Shown here: in pieces, positions 18,765 to 25,503 of the stretch
How positions within the stretch are numbered: position 1 is the first letter of the stretch
How the letters are laid out: each line of letters begins with the position of its first letter
Source of the DNA: an uncultured bacterium
Lineage (GTDB): Bacteria; Cyanobacteriota; Vampirovibrionia; Gastranaerophilales; Gastranaerophilaceae
Reading direction: 5' to 3'
Length of the DNA: 64,000 nucleotides
NCBI GenBank assembly: GCA_949288725.1
Contig: CASELF010000056.1
Span: 62,001 to 126,000 of the forward strand
Position numbers and translations under genes: made by a program
The notes under the pieces: model-generated
What the model saw: the letters and a program-made list of their open reading frames with translations, nothing else
What the model was told of the DNA's origin: nothing
The model's database searches: none

Positions 18765-19766
18765 CTACAGAATACAAGCAAGAACCATCAAAATAAGAGT
18801 ACCAATTTGAAAGGCAGTAGCCATATTTTGTCCAAATTTGTTACTATCGTATTTTCTGGCAGATTTTTGGGCATTAATAGCGCTGGAAATTCTCATCAAT
18901 CTTTCGCTTTCACTATCCTGTGAAAACTCAGTACCAAAAATACTTGATTCTACTCTTGATAATCTTTTAGACATAGGTTCATTTTCAAATTTTGTTTTGT
19001 AAAGAGTTTTTTCAATAGAAGAAATACTTAACTGTTTGGCAGGTTTAAATACACTCTCTGGCTGATAATCATCAAAATCATCATAACCGCTGCCAAATGA
19101 AGATGAAGAAGATGATGAAGAATAACTTTGTGACATACCGTTATTCAAACTTGAATAATCAAACGCATCATTTCCATAAGAATCAAGATGATAATTTTCA
19201 TCAAACCTGTCAACATCACCATCATAAAAAGCATTTTCCTGCTGAGCAAGTTTATTATCCATAAACTTTTTAGGTTTAATTTCAGCCTTTAACCTATCAA
19301 CCCTTGTCGATAAATCGTCACTTTCAAAGGTTTTGCCAAAGGTTTTTGTTTCAAGTTTTGAAATTCTTGTAGGCAATTTTTCATTTTTAAATTCTTTTTG
19401 AAAAACGGCACGCTCAAGTTCATCCACCGCAGGATAGTCCATTTTAGACGCTTCTGCAGGCTCTTTTGCAAAAACCCAAGAATCCTCAGGATCCGCAAAG
19501 GTATCCTCACAAGGTTCAATTTCTTTTCCTATTTGATCGGCAGAAATATCTTTTTTGAGTTTTGCAATACGTGTCTGAATTTCTCCATTTGAAGTTTTGC
19601 CGTAAACTTTTTCTTCAAGTCTGCTTAATCTTGCGGAATCACTTTCATTTGAATAAGTATATCCGTATAAAGAATCTTCAATCTTATCAAGTAATTGACC
19701 GTTTGGGCTTGCAAATACCAGTTGGCAATTCAACATGAATATTAAAAGTAATACAAATTTTTTCAT
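18765..19766 (-). CDS. Exported repeat protein with C-terminal hydrophobic tail
   Basis: A 333-residue protein with a signal peptide (1-19, ending VFAS). It has three long repeats of about 48 residues near 29-76, 113-162 and 245-294. Each repeat consists of two helical units following the pattern L/IExxxYGxxF then RLSRLExxxFG. A serine run and acidic linker (SQSYSSSSSSSSFGSGY) separate repeats two and three. The last 20 residues are hydrophobic and could be a membrane anchor. AAGGAG precedes the ATG. The repeat family is not one I can name. A coiled or helical-hairpin scaffold in the envelope is plausible but unproven. Confidence 0.6.
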   Translation of the reverse strand: MKKFVLLLIFMLNCQLVFASPNGQLLDKIEDSLYGYTYSNESDSARLSRLEEKVYGKTSNGEIQTRIAKLKKDISADQIGKEIEPCEDTFADPEDSWVFAKEPAEASKMDYPAVDELERAVFQKEFKNEKLPTRISKLETKTFGKTFESDDLSTRVDRLKAEIKPKKFMDNKLAQQENAFYDGDVDRFDENYHLDSYGNDAFDYSSLNNGMSQSYSSSSSSSSFGSGYDDFDDYQPESVFKPAKQLSISSIEKTLYKTKFENEPMSKRLSRVESSIFGTEFSQDSESERLMRISSAINAQKSARKYDSNKFGQNMATAFQIGTLILMVLACIL

Positions 19767-19920
19767 ATCAAAACTCCTTAGAGTCAGGATAAAAATTTTT
19801 AAGGGCTAAATCTATTCATAGGCTTGTGAATTTTTATTTTTCTAACTTTCAATAATTATTCGTAGGACAAAAGTAGTAGAATTTAGGACAAAAGAACAAT
19901 GAAAAAATAACAAAAATCGA

Positions 19921-19926
19921 TACTAT
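19921..19926 (+). promoter_or_regulatory. Putative -10 box of tspO (leaderless)
   Basis: TACTAT followed by 6 nt and the ATG at 19933, with no ribosome-binding site. No clear -35 is seen. Confidence 0.35.
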
Positions 19927-19932
19927 ATAAAT

Positions 19933-20319
19933 ATGAATAATTTATGGTATCAAACATTAAACAAACCGCCGCTAACTCCACCTGCGGCTTATTTTCCAAT
20001 AGCATGGGGAATATTATATACCCTTATGTTTTTGGCTTTTTTATTGGTTCTATTTCAGAAAAATAATAAGGATAAATATATTGCAATAAATTTATTTGTA
20101 CTTCAATTATTTTTCAATTTAATCTGGAGTTACTTATTTTTCGGATTAAAATCAATTGAATTGGCACTACTGGATGTCATTTTATTATTGATAGCCGTTA
20201 TTTTCACTACAATTTATTTCTTCCGACTATCAAAACCTGCAGGATTTTTAATGATTCCATACCTGCTTCAAGTAGTATTTGCTTTATACTTAAATTTAGG
20301 CATCCAATTATTAAATTAA
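19933..20319 (+). CDS. tspO: TspO/MBR family protein lacking the first helix
   Basis: A 128-residue membrane protein of the tryptophan-rich sensory (TspO, translocator) family, which binds porphyrins and sterol-like ligands. The family signature is clear: WYQTLNKPPLTPP, then FPIAWGILYTLMF, then FNLIWSYLFFGLKS. Known members are about 155-160 residues with five helices, and the first helix comes before the WY motif. Here the protein starts directly at that motif, leaving four helices. The frame upstream has a TGA at 19900 and no start codon in between, so the missing helix is not an annotation artefact in this frame. It stands alone. Confidence 0.82.
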   Translation: MNNLWYQTLNKPPLTPPAAYFPIAWGILYTLMFLAFLLVLFQKNNKDKYIAINLFVLQLFFNLIWSYLFFGLKSIELALLDVILLLIAVIFTTIYFFRLSKPAGFLMIPYLLQVVFALYLNLGIQLLN

Positions 20320-20359
20320 TTATTAAAATATTTTTAAATTTGCTGAATGAAAAATTAAA

Positions 20360-20394
20360 AAAGGCTCTTAATTTATATTATAAATTAAGAGCCT
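20360..20394. terminator. Bidirectional terminator overlapping a stop codon
   Basis: AAGGCTCTTAATTTA and TAAATTAAGAGCCTT pair perfectly over 15 bp with a 5-nt loop. It lies between tspO and the converging gene and includes the last codons and stop of the minus-strand gene. Confidence 0.85.
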
Positions 20395-21688
20395 TAGCAA
20401 ACAATTGAGCGACTTTAAAATTATATTCTCTGCCATCTTCTTTTGCAAAAAGGTTTTCCCAATGAGAAAACGGCGTTGCATCTGTTGAATAAGAAGGATT
20501 AGTCATCATCAGATGATGAGTATTAGTATCGTAACGCAGCGGGAATAAATCTTCCATCTGCATAAAACTTGGGAGTTTATCACTTGGATATTCGTAAGCA
20601 AACAAAATAGTATTTATACGATTTAACCTGCTTTCATAACTTGTGCCACCTTCGTCGTTATCATTAGAAACTTCAACACCCGGCGCATAAGTTCTTTCAT
20701 ATTTTAATTTGTAAGACCAAAATTTCACATCATCATAATTATCAGACGAAACAAAAGCAGTACCGGAAGTTAGCCCTAAATTTTTATATCTTTCAAAATC
20801 CTCAGAACTTTTTTCTCCGACAAAACTCAAAGATGTAGAACCGGAGCGTTTTCTTATTTCATGTAAAATATATTGCATTTGATTATAAGAAGGTAGCGCC
20901 CCGACACCTGTGTAATTTTCCATATCATACCCGCCAATATGCTTGGCAGAATCAATGAAAATTGCCTCAAATCCTGTATTGATTAACTTCACATGAGACT
21001 CAATAAATAATTCCTGATGCTCAGGATTATCCCAATCAAAAGTTACATCTTTCTCATACGGAATTGCCACCTTTATTTGATCTGCAGAAATCACCGTTCT
21101 AAAACCGGTTTTTAACCCTCTAAAATGCGCAAGATCATTAAAAACTTTAAACTGCTCTTCAGCTAACATATCGATATCATAATCAATAATATTTTCACTA
21201 TATGAAGAGTTTAACTTAATACCATAAATAGAATTTTCTTCTTTAGGTCCTTTATTATACCCATCACCATATATATTAGGGAAAATTTGTGAAAGTATAA
21301 TACAATTAGCCCAACTTTTGGCAGAAGGCGGAATTGCAGGCAAAATTTTGATAGAACTCAAAATTCCATTTTTAGTTCTGTTTGCATACATTTCAGCAAT
21401 TGCACGATTATTTATTTCAATATAATTTGCCAACCTTCCCCAATTATCACCATATTGCGGAGTTTCTATTTTTTCAGGGAAATTTTTATAAAAAACACCA
21501 TCTTCACTAAGAGTTAAAATTGATTCTACCGCCTGCTTAACACTTCGTTCCAAAAGTTGTGCAGGGACAATTTTAGCAACCCATTTTTTTAACCCGGAAG
21601 ATATAAGATTATTATTTGTCCATTCATCAACGCTTAAATCAGTATTTTCGCCCAATGAAAGCAATAATTTGTTAACATAATTTGTCAT
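20378..21688 (-). CDS. Amylase-like (GH13-type) barrel protein
   Basis: A 436-residue cytosolic protein that resembles the catalytic barrel of the alpha-amylase superfamily. It has a strand FRTVIS, the nucleophile-like AIFIDSAKHI (compare the GFRxDxxKH pattern), then SLSFVGEKSS in the place of the acid-base glutamate. The usual first barrel signature DxxxNH is not seen and no starch-binding module is present, so it may act on an unusual glucan or be non-catalytic. The ATG at 21688 is preferred over the in-frame TTG at 21703. A -10-like box ends 5-6 nt upstream. It is a solitary gene. Confidence 0.55.
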   Translation of the reverse strand: MTNYVNKLLLSLGENTDLSVDEWTNNNLISSGLKKWVAKIVPAQLLERSVKQAVESILTLSEDGVFYKNFPEKIETPQYGDNWGRLANYIEINNRAIAEMYANRTKNGILSSIKILPAIPPSAKSWANCIILSQIFPNIYGDGYNKGPKEENSIYGIKLNSSYSENIIDYDIDMLAEEQFKVFNDLAHFRGLKTGFRTVISADQIKVAIPYEKDVTFDWDNPEHQELFIESHVKLINTGFEAIFIDSAKHIGGYDMENYTGVGALPSYNQMQYILHEIRKRSGSTSLSFVGEKSSEDFERYKNLGLTSGTAFVSSDNYDDVKFWSYKLKYERTYAPGVEVSNDNDEGGTSYESRLNRINTILFAYEYPSDKLPSFMQMEDLFPLRYDTNTHHLMMTNPSYSTDATPFSHWENLFAKEDGREYNFKVAQLFAKALNL

Positions 21689-21693
21689 AACCC

Positions 21694-21702
21694 AGTTTAA
21701 CA
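21694..21702 (-). promoter_or_regulatory. Putative extended -10 of the amylase-like gene (leaderless)
   Basis: TGTTAAACT on the minus strand, followed by 5 nt (GGGTT) and the ATG. There is no ribosome-binding site. Confidence 0.35.
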
Positions 21703-21752
21703 AAATATGGAAATAAAAAAATCACCTTAAAATGCAACCCCTCAAAAACAAA

Positions 21753-21790
21753 TAATTACCTGAAATATTATTATACTTTTCAGGTAATTA
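21753..21790 (-). terminator. Terminator after nusB
   Basis: TAATTACCTGAAA (21753-21765) pairs perfectly over 13 bp with TTTCAGGTAATTA (21778-21790). On the minus strand it is followed by TTTGTTTTTG. Confidence 0.75.
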
Positions 21791-21827
21791 CTTAAACAAA
21801 ATATTGAATAAATTTCAAAAATTATAC

Positions 21828-22490
21828 TTAACCTTTTATACCGTTATCAACAATAATTTTTGCTAAAATACCATTGATAAAAGCCGCACTATCATCTGTT
21901 GAATATTTCTTGGCAAGTTCTAAAGCTTCATCAACAATAACTTTCATAGGTGCTTCCTTCACATAAAGCAATTCAGATATCGCAATTCTTAATATATCCT
22001 TATCCATTTTAATTAATCTGTCAAAATCCCAGCCGGTAGCATATTTTTGAATTTGGTTATCGATTTCTTCATGATGTTGTTGAAAAGCTTCGGCAATCTT
22101 AATTGCATAAGATTTAACATCATTTTGGGATTCCAAGGTAACAAACTCAGCAATTTCAAGAGCCAACAATGCTTTTTCTGCAACGTCAATCATTTCATCA
22201 ATTTTTTCAGCCATTTCACCGGTCATCATAATCGGAACTGATATATTAACCGCATCAATCGGTCTTTTTAAATTAATTTCATGTTCTGCTTCATAATCAT
22301 CAATTTTGTTACGCATATCAATAAGCGCACCTAATGATGTCTTTAATTCATCATTTGCATTACTTGATAATATTCTTACAGATTTAAGAATTATATCATC
22401 CAAATTTTCTTTGGAATAACTGGTAATTTTTTTATCAAATTGAGAAAATAATATAAATGCTAATTCTCTAGCTGCTCTGCGGGCCTGCAT
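21828..22490 (-). CDS. nusB: Transcription antitermination factor NusB
   Basis: A 220-residue all-helical protein that binds boxA RNA with NusE (S10) in rRNA antitermination. The N-terminal RRAARELAFILFSQFD holds the arginine-rich boxA-binding face. The C-terminal MDKDILRIAISELLY and VIVDEALELAKKYSTDDSAAFINGIL are strong NusB signatures. It is about 80 residues longer than the E. coli protein because of a helical insertion at about 45-125, similar in size to long NusB proteins of Cyanobacteria. GAGGT precedes the ATG. Confidence 0.93.
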   Translation of the reverse strand: MQARRAARELAFILFSQFDKKITSYSKENLDDIILKSVRILSSNANDELKTSLGALIDMRNKIDDYEAEHEINLKRPIDAVNISVPIMMTGEMAEKIDEMIDVAEKALLALEIAEFVTLESQNDVKSYAIKIAEAFQQHHEEIDNQIQKYATGWDFDRLIKMDKDILRIAISELLYVKEAPMKVIVDEALELAKKYSTDDSAAFINGILAKIIVDNGIKG

Positions 22491-22619
22491 AGTTTACCTC
22501 TTTTTTCTTCACTGCTACACAAGGGTATGCTACCATAAAAAATTTTATGCTTCAATAAATTTCTAAAAAAAATAAAAATTAAAAGTTTTATTTTATACAT
22601 ATAATATACAAAAAATTTT

Positions 22620-22630
22620 TATGTTAAAAT
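22620..22630 (+). promoter_or_regulatory. Extended -10 promoter, TATGTTAAAAT (leaderless)
   Basis: An exact second copy of the box before the patatin gene. It ends 6 nt before the ATG at 22637 and there is no ribosome-binding site. Confidence 0.55.
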
Positions 22631-22636
22631 TCAGAT

Positions 22637-23020
22637 ATGAAAAATTTTATCAGATTTATTTTTCTATTTTTTATATTTATACTGACCCTAAATAATAGAG
22701 CAGAGACATACACAATACCAAAAATTTCAGGTACAGAATGTATTCTTGAAGCCATTGAATATGAAGGGTCAGAATTTACTGCAATTGATAACAGTTCTGA
22801 TAAAAAATATTCACTATTGCAACAATCTGTTTTAAATTGTGAAATTTCAAGTGTTCAAACAAAAAATAACACATTGAATTCAAGTGATAACAGATGTGCA
22901 ACATTTAAAGATAACAAATTATCATTAAATTATAAACATTATTCACTAAAATATAAACTTCGACATTCTCATAAGATATCTCCTATTTTAGAGAATGCGA
23001 TAATTGCACGAGCCCCATAA
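22637..23020 (+). CDS. Small exported hypothetical protein
   Basis: A 127-residue protein that is not recognised. Residues 1-22 are a hydrophobic signal peptide ending near NNRAE. The mature part is polar with three cysteines (GTECILEA, LNCEIS, NRCATF), one of which would be left unpaired if the other two form a disulfide. The C-terminus is basic. It sits alone, divergent from nusB and 100 nt upstream of the oadG operon, from which it is separated by a palindrome. Expression depends on the leaderless-type promoter noted above. Confidence 0.5.
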   Translation: MKNFIRFIFLFFIFILTLNNRAETYTIPKISGTECILEAIEYEGSEFTAIDNSSDKKYSLLQQSVLNCEISSVQTKNNTLNSSDNRCATFKDNKLSLNYKHYSLKYKLRHSHKISPILENAIIARAP

Positions 23021-23071
23021 TAACTACTAACACTTATAATTAAAAATTTTAATAGTAGAAATTTGTAGTAT

Positions 23072-23093
23072 TGTGTACAAAACCCTGTACACA
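23072..23093. promoter_or_regulatory. 22-bp perfect palindrome, candidate operator of oadG operon
   Basis: TGTGTACA (23072-23079) and TGTACACA (23086-23093) are exact inverted repeats separated by 6 nt. It lies 27 nt before the OadG start. The dyad fits a dimeric regulator. No T run follows, so it is not a terminator. Confidence 0.5.
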
Positions 23094-23119
23094 GAAGTAA
23101 TTATTATGGAGAAAAAAAG

Positions 23120-23365
23120 ATGTTTGAAACACTAAAGGCCGGCTGCTATATATTAGCAATCGGAATGAGTACAGTATTTATATTCTTAACAATAATGATA
23201 TATGTAATGGAATTCAGTGCAAAGATTATACAAATAATAAATAAATACTGGCCGGAAGAAATTGAAGAAGACAAATATGCAACAAATAATAAAAAGAAAA
23301 CAGATAATGATGCAGAAGTAGCACTGGCAATTGCATGTGCACTTCATAAGGGGGCAAAATGTTAA
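23120..23365 (+). CDS. OadG-like small sodium-pump subunit
   Basis: An 81-residue protein with one N-terminal membrane helix (MFETLKAGCYILAIGMSTVF is the leading part) and a charged cytosolic tail ending DAEVALAIACALHKG. This layout is the gamma-subunit (OadG) pattern of Na+-transporting decarboxylases, where the gamma tail helps assemble the alpha and beta subunits. Neither alpha (OadA) nor beta (OadB) is nearby. Instead, the stop codon overlaps the start of an ion permease by 7 nt, suggesting that the small protein now partners the permease. TGGAGAAA precedes the ATG. Confidence 0.7.
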   Translation: MFETLKAGCYILAIGMSTVFIFLTIMIYVMEFSAKIIQIINKYWPEEIEEDKYATNNKKKTDNDAEVALAIACALHKGAKC

Positions 23366-24678
23366 CAGAATTTATAGCAGCTCATAATATTGCAATATCT
23401 TTTGGCCTGTTAATTTTTGCATATATATTTATAGCAACAGAAAAGATTCCAAAAGTAACAATTGCATTACTAGGTGCGGGTATAACAATAATCCTCGGAC
23501 TGGTAAGTCAAACAAAACTGGTAGACGGGGTAATCAATCCGCATTATTTTATCAATTTTATTGACTTTAACGTAATATTTTTACTTGTATCAATGATGAT
23601 TATAGTAAATATAACAACAAGAAGCGGTGTATTTAATTGGGTAGCCAACGAACTTTTAAAATTCACAAAAGGTCATCCGGTAGCAATACTTGCCGTATTA
23701 GGTTTATTTACAGCAATGACAAGTGCATTTTTAGATAACGTAACAACAGTTATTCTAATCATGCCAGTAACATTTTTTATAGCAAAGAAATTAGAAATCA
23801 ATCCAATACCATTTTTACTAACAGAAGTCTTTGCATCAAACATTGGAGGAACAGCAACTTTAATTGGTGATCCGCCAAATATTATTATCGGAAGTGCAGC
23901 AGGTTTAACATTTATGGATTTCATTAAAGTATTAACACCTGTAATTGCAATAATTATGGTACTAACAATAGCAATATTAGCAGCAATGTTCAGAAAGAAA
24001 CTTCACACCTCTGAAGAAAAAATGAAAGCAGTTGCAAATATTGATAACTCAAACACAATTACTGACAAAAACCTGATGATACGTTCAACAATTGTTCTTG
24101 CACTGGTAATAATAGGTTTTATTACACACGATATGACACATATTGAAACATGTGTAGCCGCAATGTTAGGTGCAAGTTTCTTATTATTATTTGAAAAGCC
24201 AACCGATATTTTAAAAGATGTTGAATGGAATACTATATTCTTCTTTATCGGCTTGTTCATAATAATAGGAGGAGTAGAAGCAAGTGGTGGCATAAGATTA
24301 ATGGCAAAATGGATTCTTGATATAACTCAGGGCTCTCAAAACTTAGCATCAATGCTAATATTGTGGGCATCAGGAATAATTTCAGGAATAATCGATAATA
24401 TTCCATACACAGCAACAATGTCACCAATGTTAGTAGAAATAGAAAAATCTATGGGAAGTGAATATGCTCTGCCATTATGGTGGTGTTTATCACTAGGAGC
24501 ATGTTTAGGCGGAAATATGACAATGATAGGTGCAGCAGCAAATGTTATTGTCAGCGAAAACTCTGCCAAAGAAGGACACCCGATGAACTTTATGCAATTT
24601 ATGAAATATGGTGTAATTGTTGTTGCCGTTTCTCTATTGGTAAGTTCATTATATATATACCTTAGATTTTTAAAGTAG
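23359..24678 (+). CDS. SLC13/ArsB/NhaD-type ion permease
   Basis: A 439-residue permease of the ion transporter superfamily with about 11-12 membrane helices in two inverted halves. Diagnostic stretches are FLDNVTTVILIMPVT with GGTATLIGDPPNI in the first half, and IIDNIPYTATMSPML with GGNMTMIGAAANV in the second. These are the substrate-binding hairpins of ArsB/CitM/NhaD proteins. The signature does not fix the substrate; Na+/H+ exchange, arsenite or a dicarboxylate are all possible. No arsenic-resistance gene is adjacent. It overlaps the OadG gene and is followed by a 44-residue membrane peptide. Confidence 0.82.
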   Translation: MLTEFIAAHNIAISFGLLIFAYIFIATEKIPKVTIALLGAGITIILGLVSQTKLVDGVINPHYFINFIDFNVIFLLVSMMIIVNITTRSGVFNWVANELLKFTKGHPVAILAVLGLFTAMTSAFLDNVTTVILIMPVTFFIAKKLEINPIPFLLTEVFASNIGGTATLIGDPPNIIIGSAAGLTFMDFIKVLTPVIAIIMVLTIAILAAMFRKKLHTSEEKMKAVANIDNSNTITDKNLMIRSTIVLALVIIGFITHDMTHIETCVAAMLGASFLLLFEKPTDILKDVEWNTIFFFIGLFIIIGGVEASGGIRLMAKWILDITQGSQNLASMLILWASGIISGIIDNIPYTATMSPMLVEIEKSMGSEYALPLWWCLSLGACLGGNMTMIGAAANVIVSENSAKEGHPMNFMQFMKYGVIVVAVSLLVSSLYIYLRFLK

Positions 24679-24693
24679 GAGAAGGATTTATCA

Positions 24694-24828
24694 ATGAAAA
24701 ATAATGAAATAGAAGATAACTCGAAGAATGTATATAAACAAACTTCGGGAACAGGAGCATTGAGTGCAATTATTTTTGCAATAGTAACAACAATAGTACT
24801 AACAATTGTAGCTCATTTTGTTCATTAA
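24694..24828 (+). CDS. 44-residue single-pass membrane peptide
   Basis: A small gene with a strong AGGAGAAGG ribosome-binding site 10 nt before the ATG. The product has a polar N-terminus of about 18 residues, then one membrane helix (SAIIFAIVTTIVLTIVAHFV). It starts 15 nt after the permease stop and shares the terminator that follows, so it is very likely a third member of the operon. A role as a small regulatory or assembly subunit of the permease is an inference. Confidence 0.65.
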   Translation: MKNNEIEDNSKNVYKQTSGTGALSAIIFAIVTTIVLTIVAHFVH

Positions 24829-24842
24829 AATAAATTTAAAAG

Positions 24843-24872
24843 GCGGGATAAAATTTTATCTCGCTTTTTTAT
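24843..24872 (+). terminator. Terminator of the oadG-permease operon
   Basis: GCGGGATAAAA and TTTTATCTCGC pair over 11 positions with one G-T, immediately followed by TTTTTT. Confidence 0.85.
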
Positions 24873-24945
24873 TATCAAATACATTTCCCTCTAAAAAAAT
24901 ATTCGCAAAATATCCATAGAATGCCTGATAAATATTCCACATAAC

Positions 24946-24974
24946 TTGACAAACAAAATTTTTACAGAGAAAAT
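24946..24974 (+). promoter_or_regulatory. Candidate promoter of hydCBA
   Basis: A perfect -35 TTGACA (24946-24951) and a 17-nt spacer lead to GAAAAT, a 4/6 match to the -10 consensus. The start would lie about 25 nt before the hydC ATG. Confidence 0.5.
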
Positions 24975-25006
24975 AATATTGTGTTTATTATCTATACGAG
25001 GTAGTT

Positions 25007-25501
25007 ATGGTGAAGTGTACAGTTAAAGTTGATTTTGAAAAAATCGACGAAATTTTGAAATCATATAATTATGAAAAATCCTTTTTGATAACAATACTTC
25101 AAAAAGTACAAGCGATATACAATTATTTGCCGGAGGATGCAATAACATATATTGGAGAACATATAGAAGGCTTGTCACCTGCAACGGTATATGGAGTAGC
25201 AACATTTTACGCACAATTTTCATTAGAACCGAAAGGCAAATATGAAATAAAAGTATGTGATGGTACAGCATGTCATGTTAGGGGTTCATCAGCAGTCCTA
25301 ACGGCAATAAAAGAAAAATTAAACCTTGAAACAGGTAAATATACTACTTCAGACGGCTTATTTTCGCTGGAAATAGTTAATTGTTTGGGAGCCTGTGCGC
25401 TAGCACCTGCAATCGTTATTAACGGGAAGGTTCATGCAAAAATGACACCTGAGGCAGTTTCAGTAATTATTGATACGTTAATGAAGGATGAGAGAGAATA
25501 A
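25007..25501 (+). CDS. hydC: Bifurcating hydrogenase gamma subunit (NuoE-like)
   Basis: A 164-residue thioredoxin-like [2Fe-2S] protein of the NuoE/HydC/HndA type. The four cluster cysteines are in CDGTACHVRGS and VNCLGACALAP. It has the usual helical N-terminal half (YNYLPEDAITYIGE, then SPATVYGVATFYAQF). As the first gene of hydC-hydB-hydA it is the small electron-transfer subunit of a trimeric [FeFe] hydrogenase that couples H2 to NAD(H) and ferredoxin. GAGGT precedes the ATG. Four nt separate its stop from the hydB start region. Confidence 0.93.
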   Translation: MVKCTVKVDFEKIDEILKSYNYEKSFLITILQKVQAIYNYLPEDAITYIGEHIEGLSPATVYGVATFYAQFSLEPKGKYEIKVCDGTACHVRGSSAVLTAIKEKLNLETGKYTTSDGLFSLEIVNCLGACALAPAIVINGKVHAKMTPEAVSVIIDTLMKDERE

Positions 25502-25503
25502 AT

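Noticed and set aside
23359-24678. Arsenite efflux pump ArsB as a firm call
   Set aside because: The superfamily hairpins are shared by ArsB, CitM and NhaD; there is no arsenic gene nearby and an OadG-like partner points to Na+ instead.
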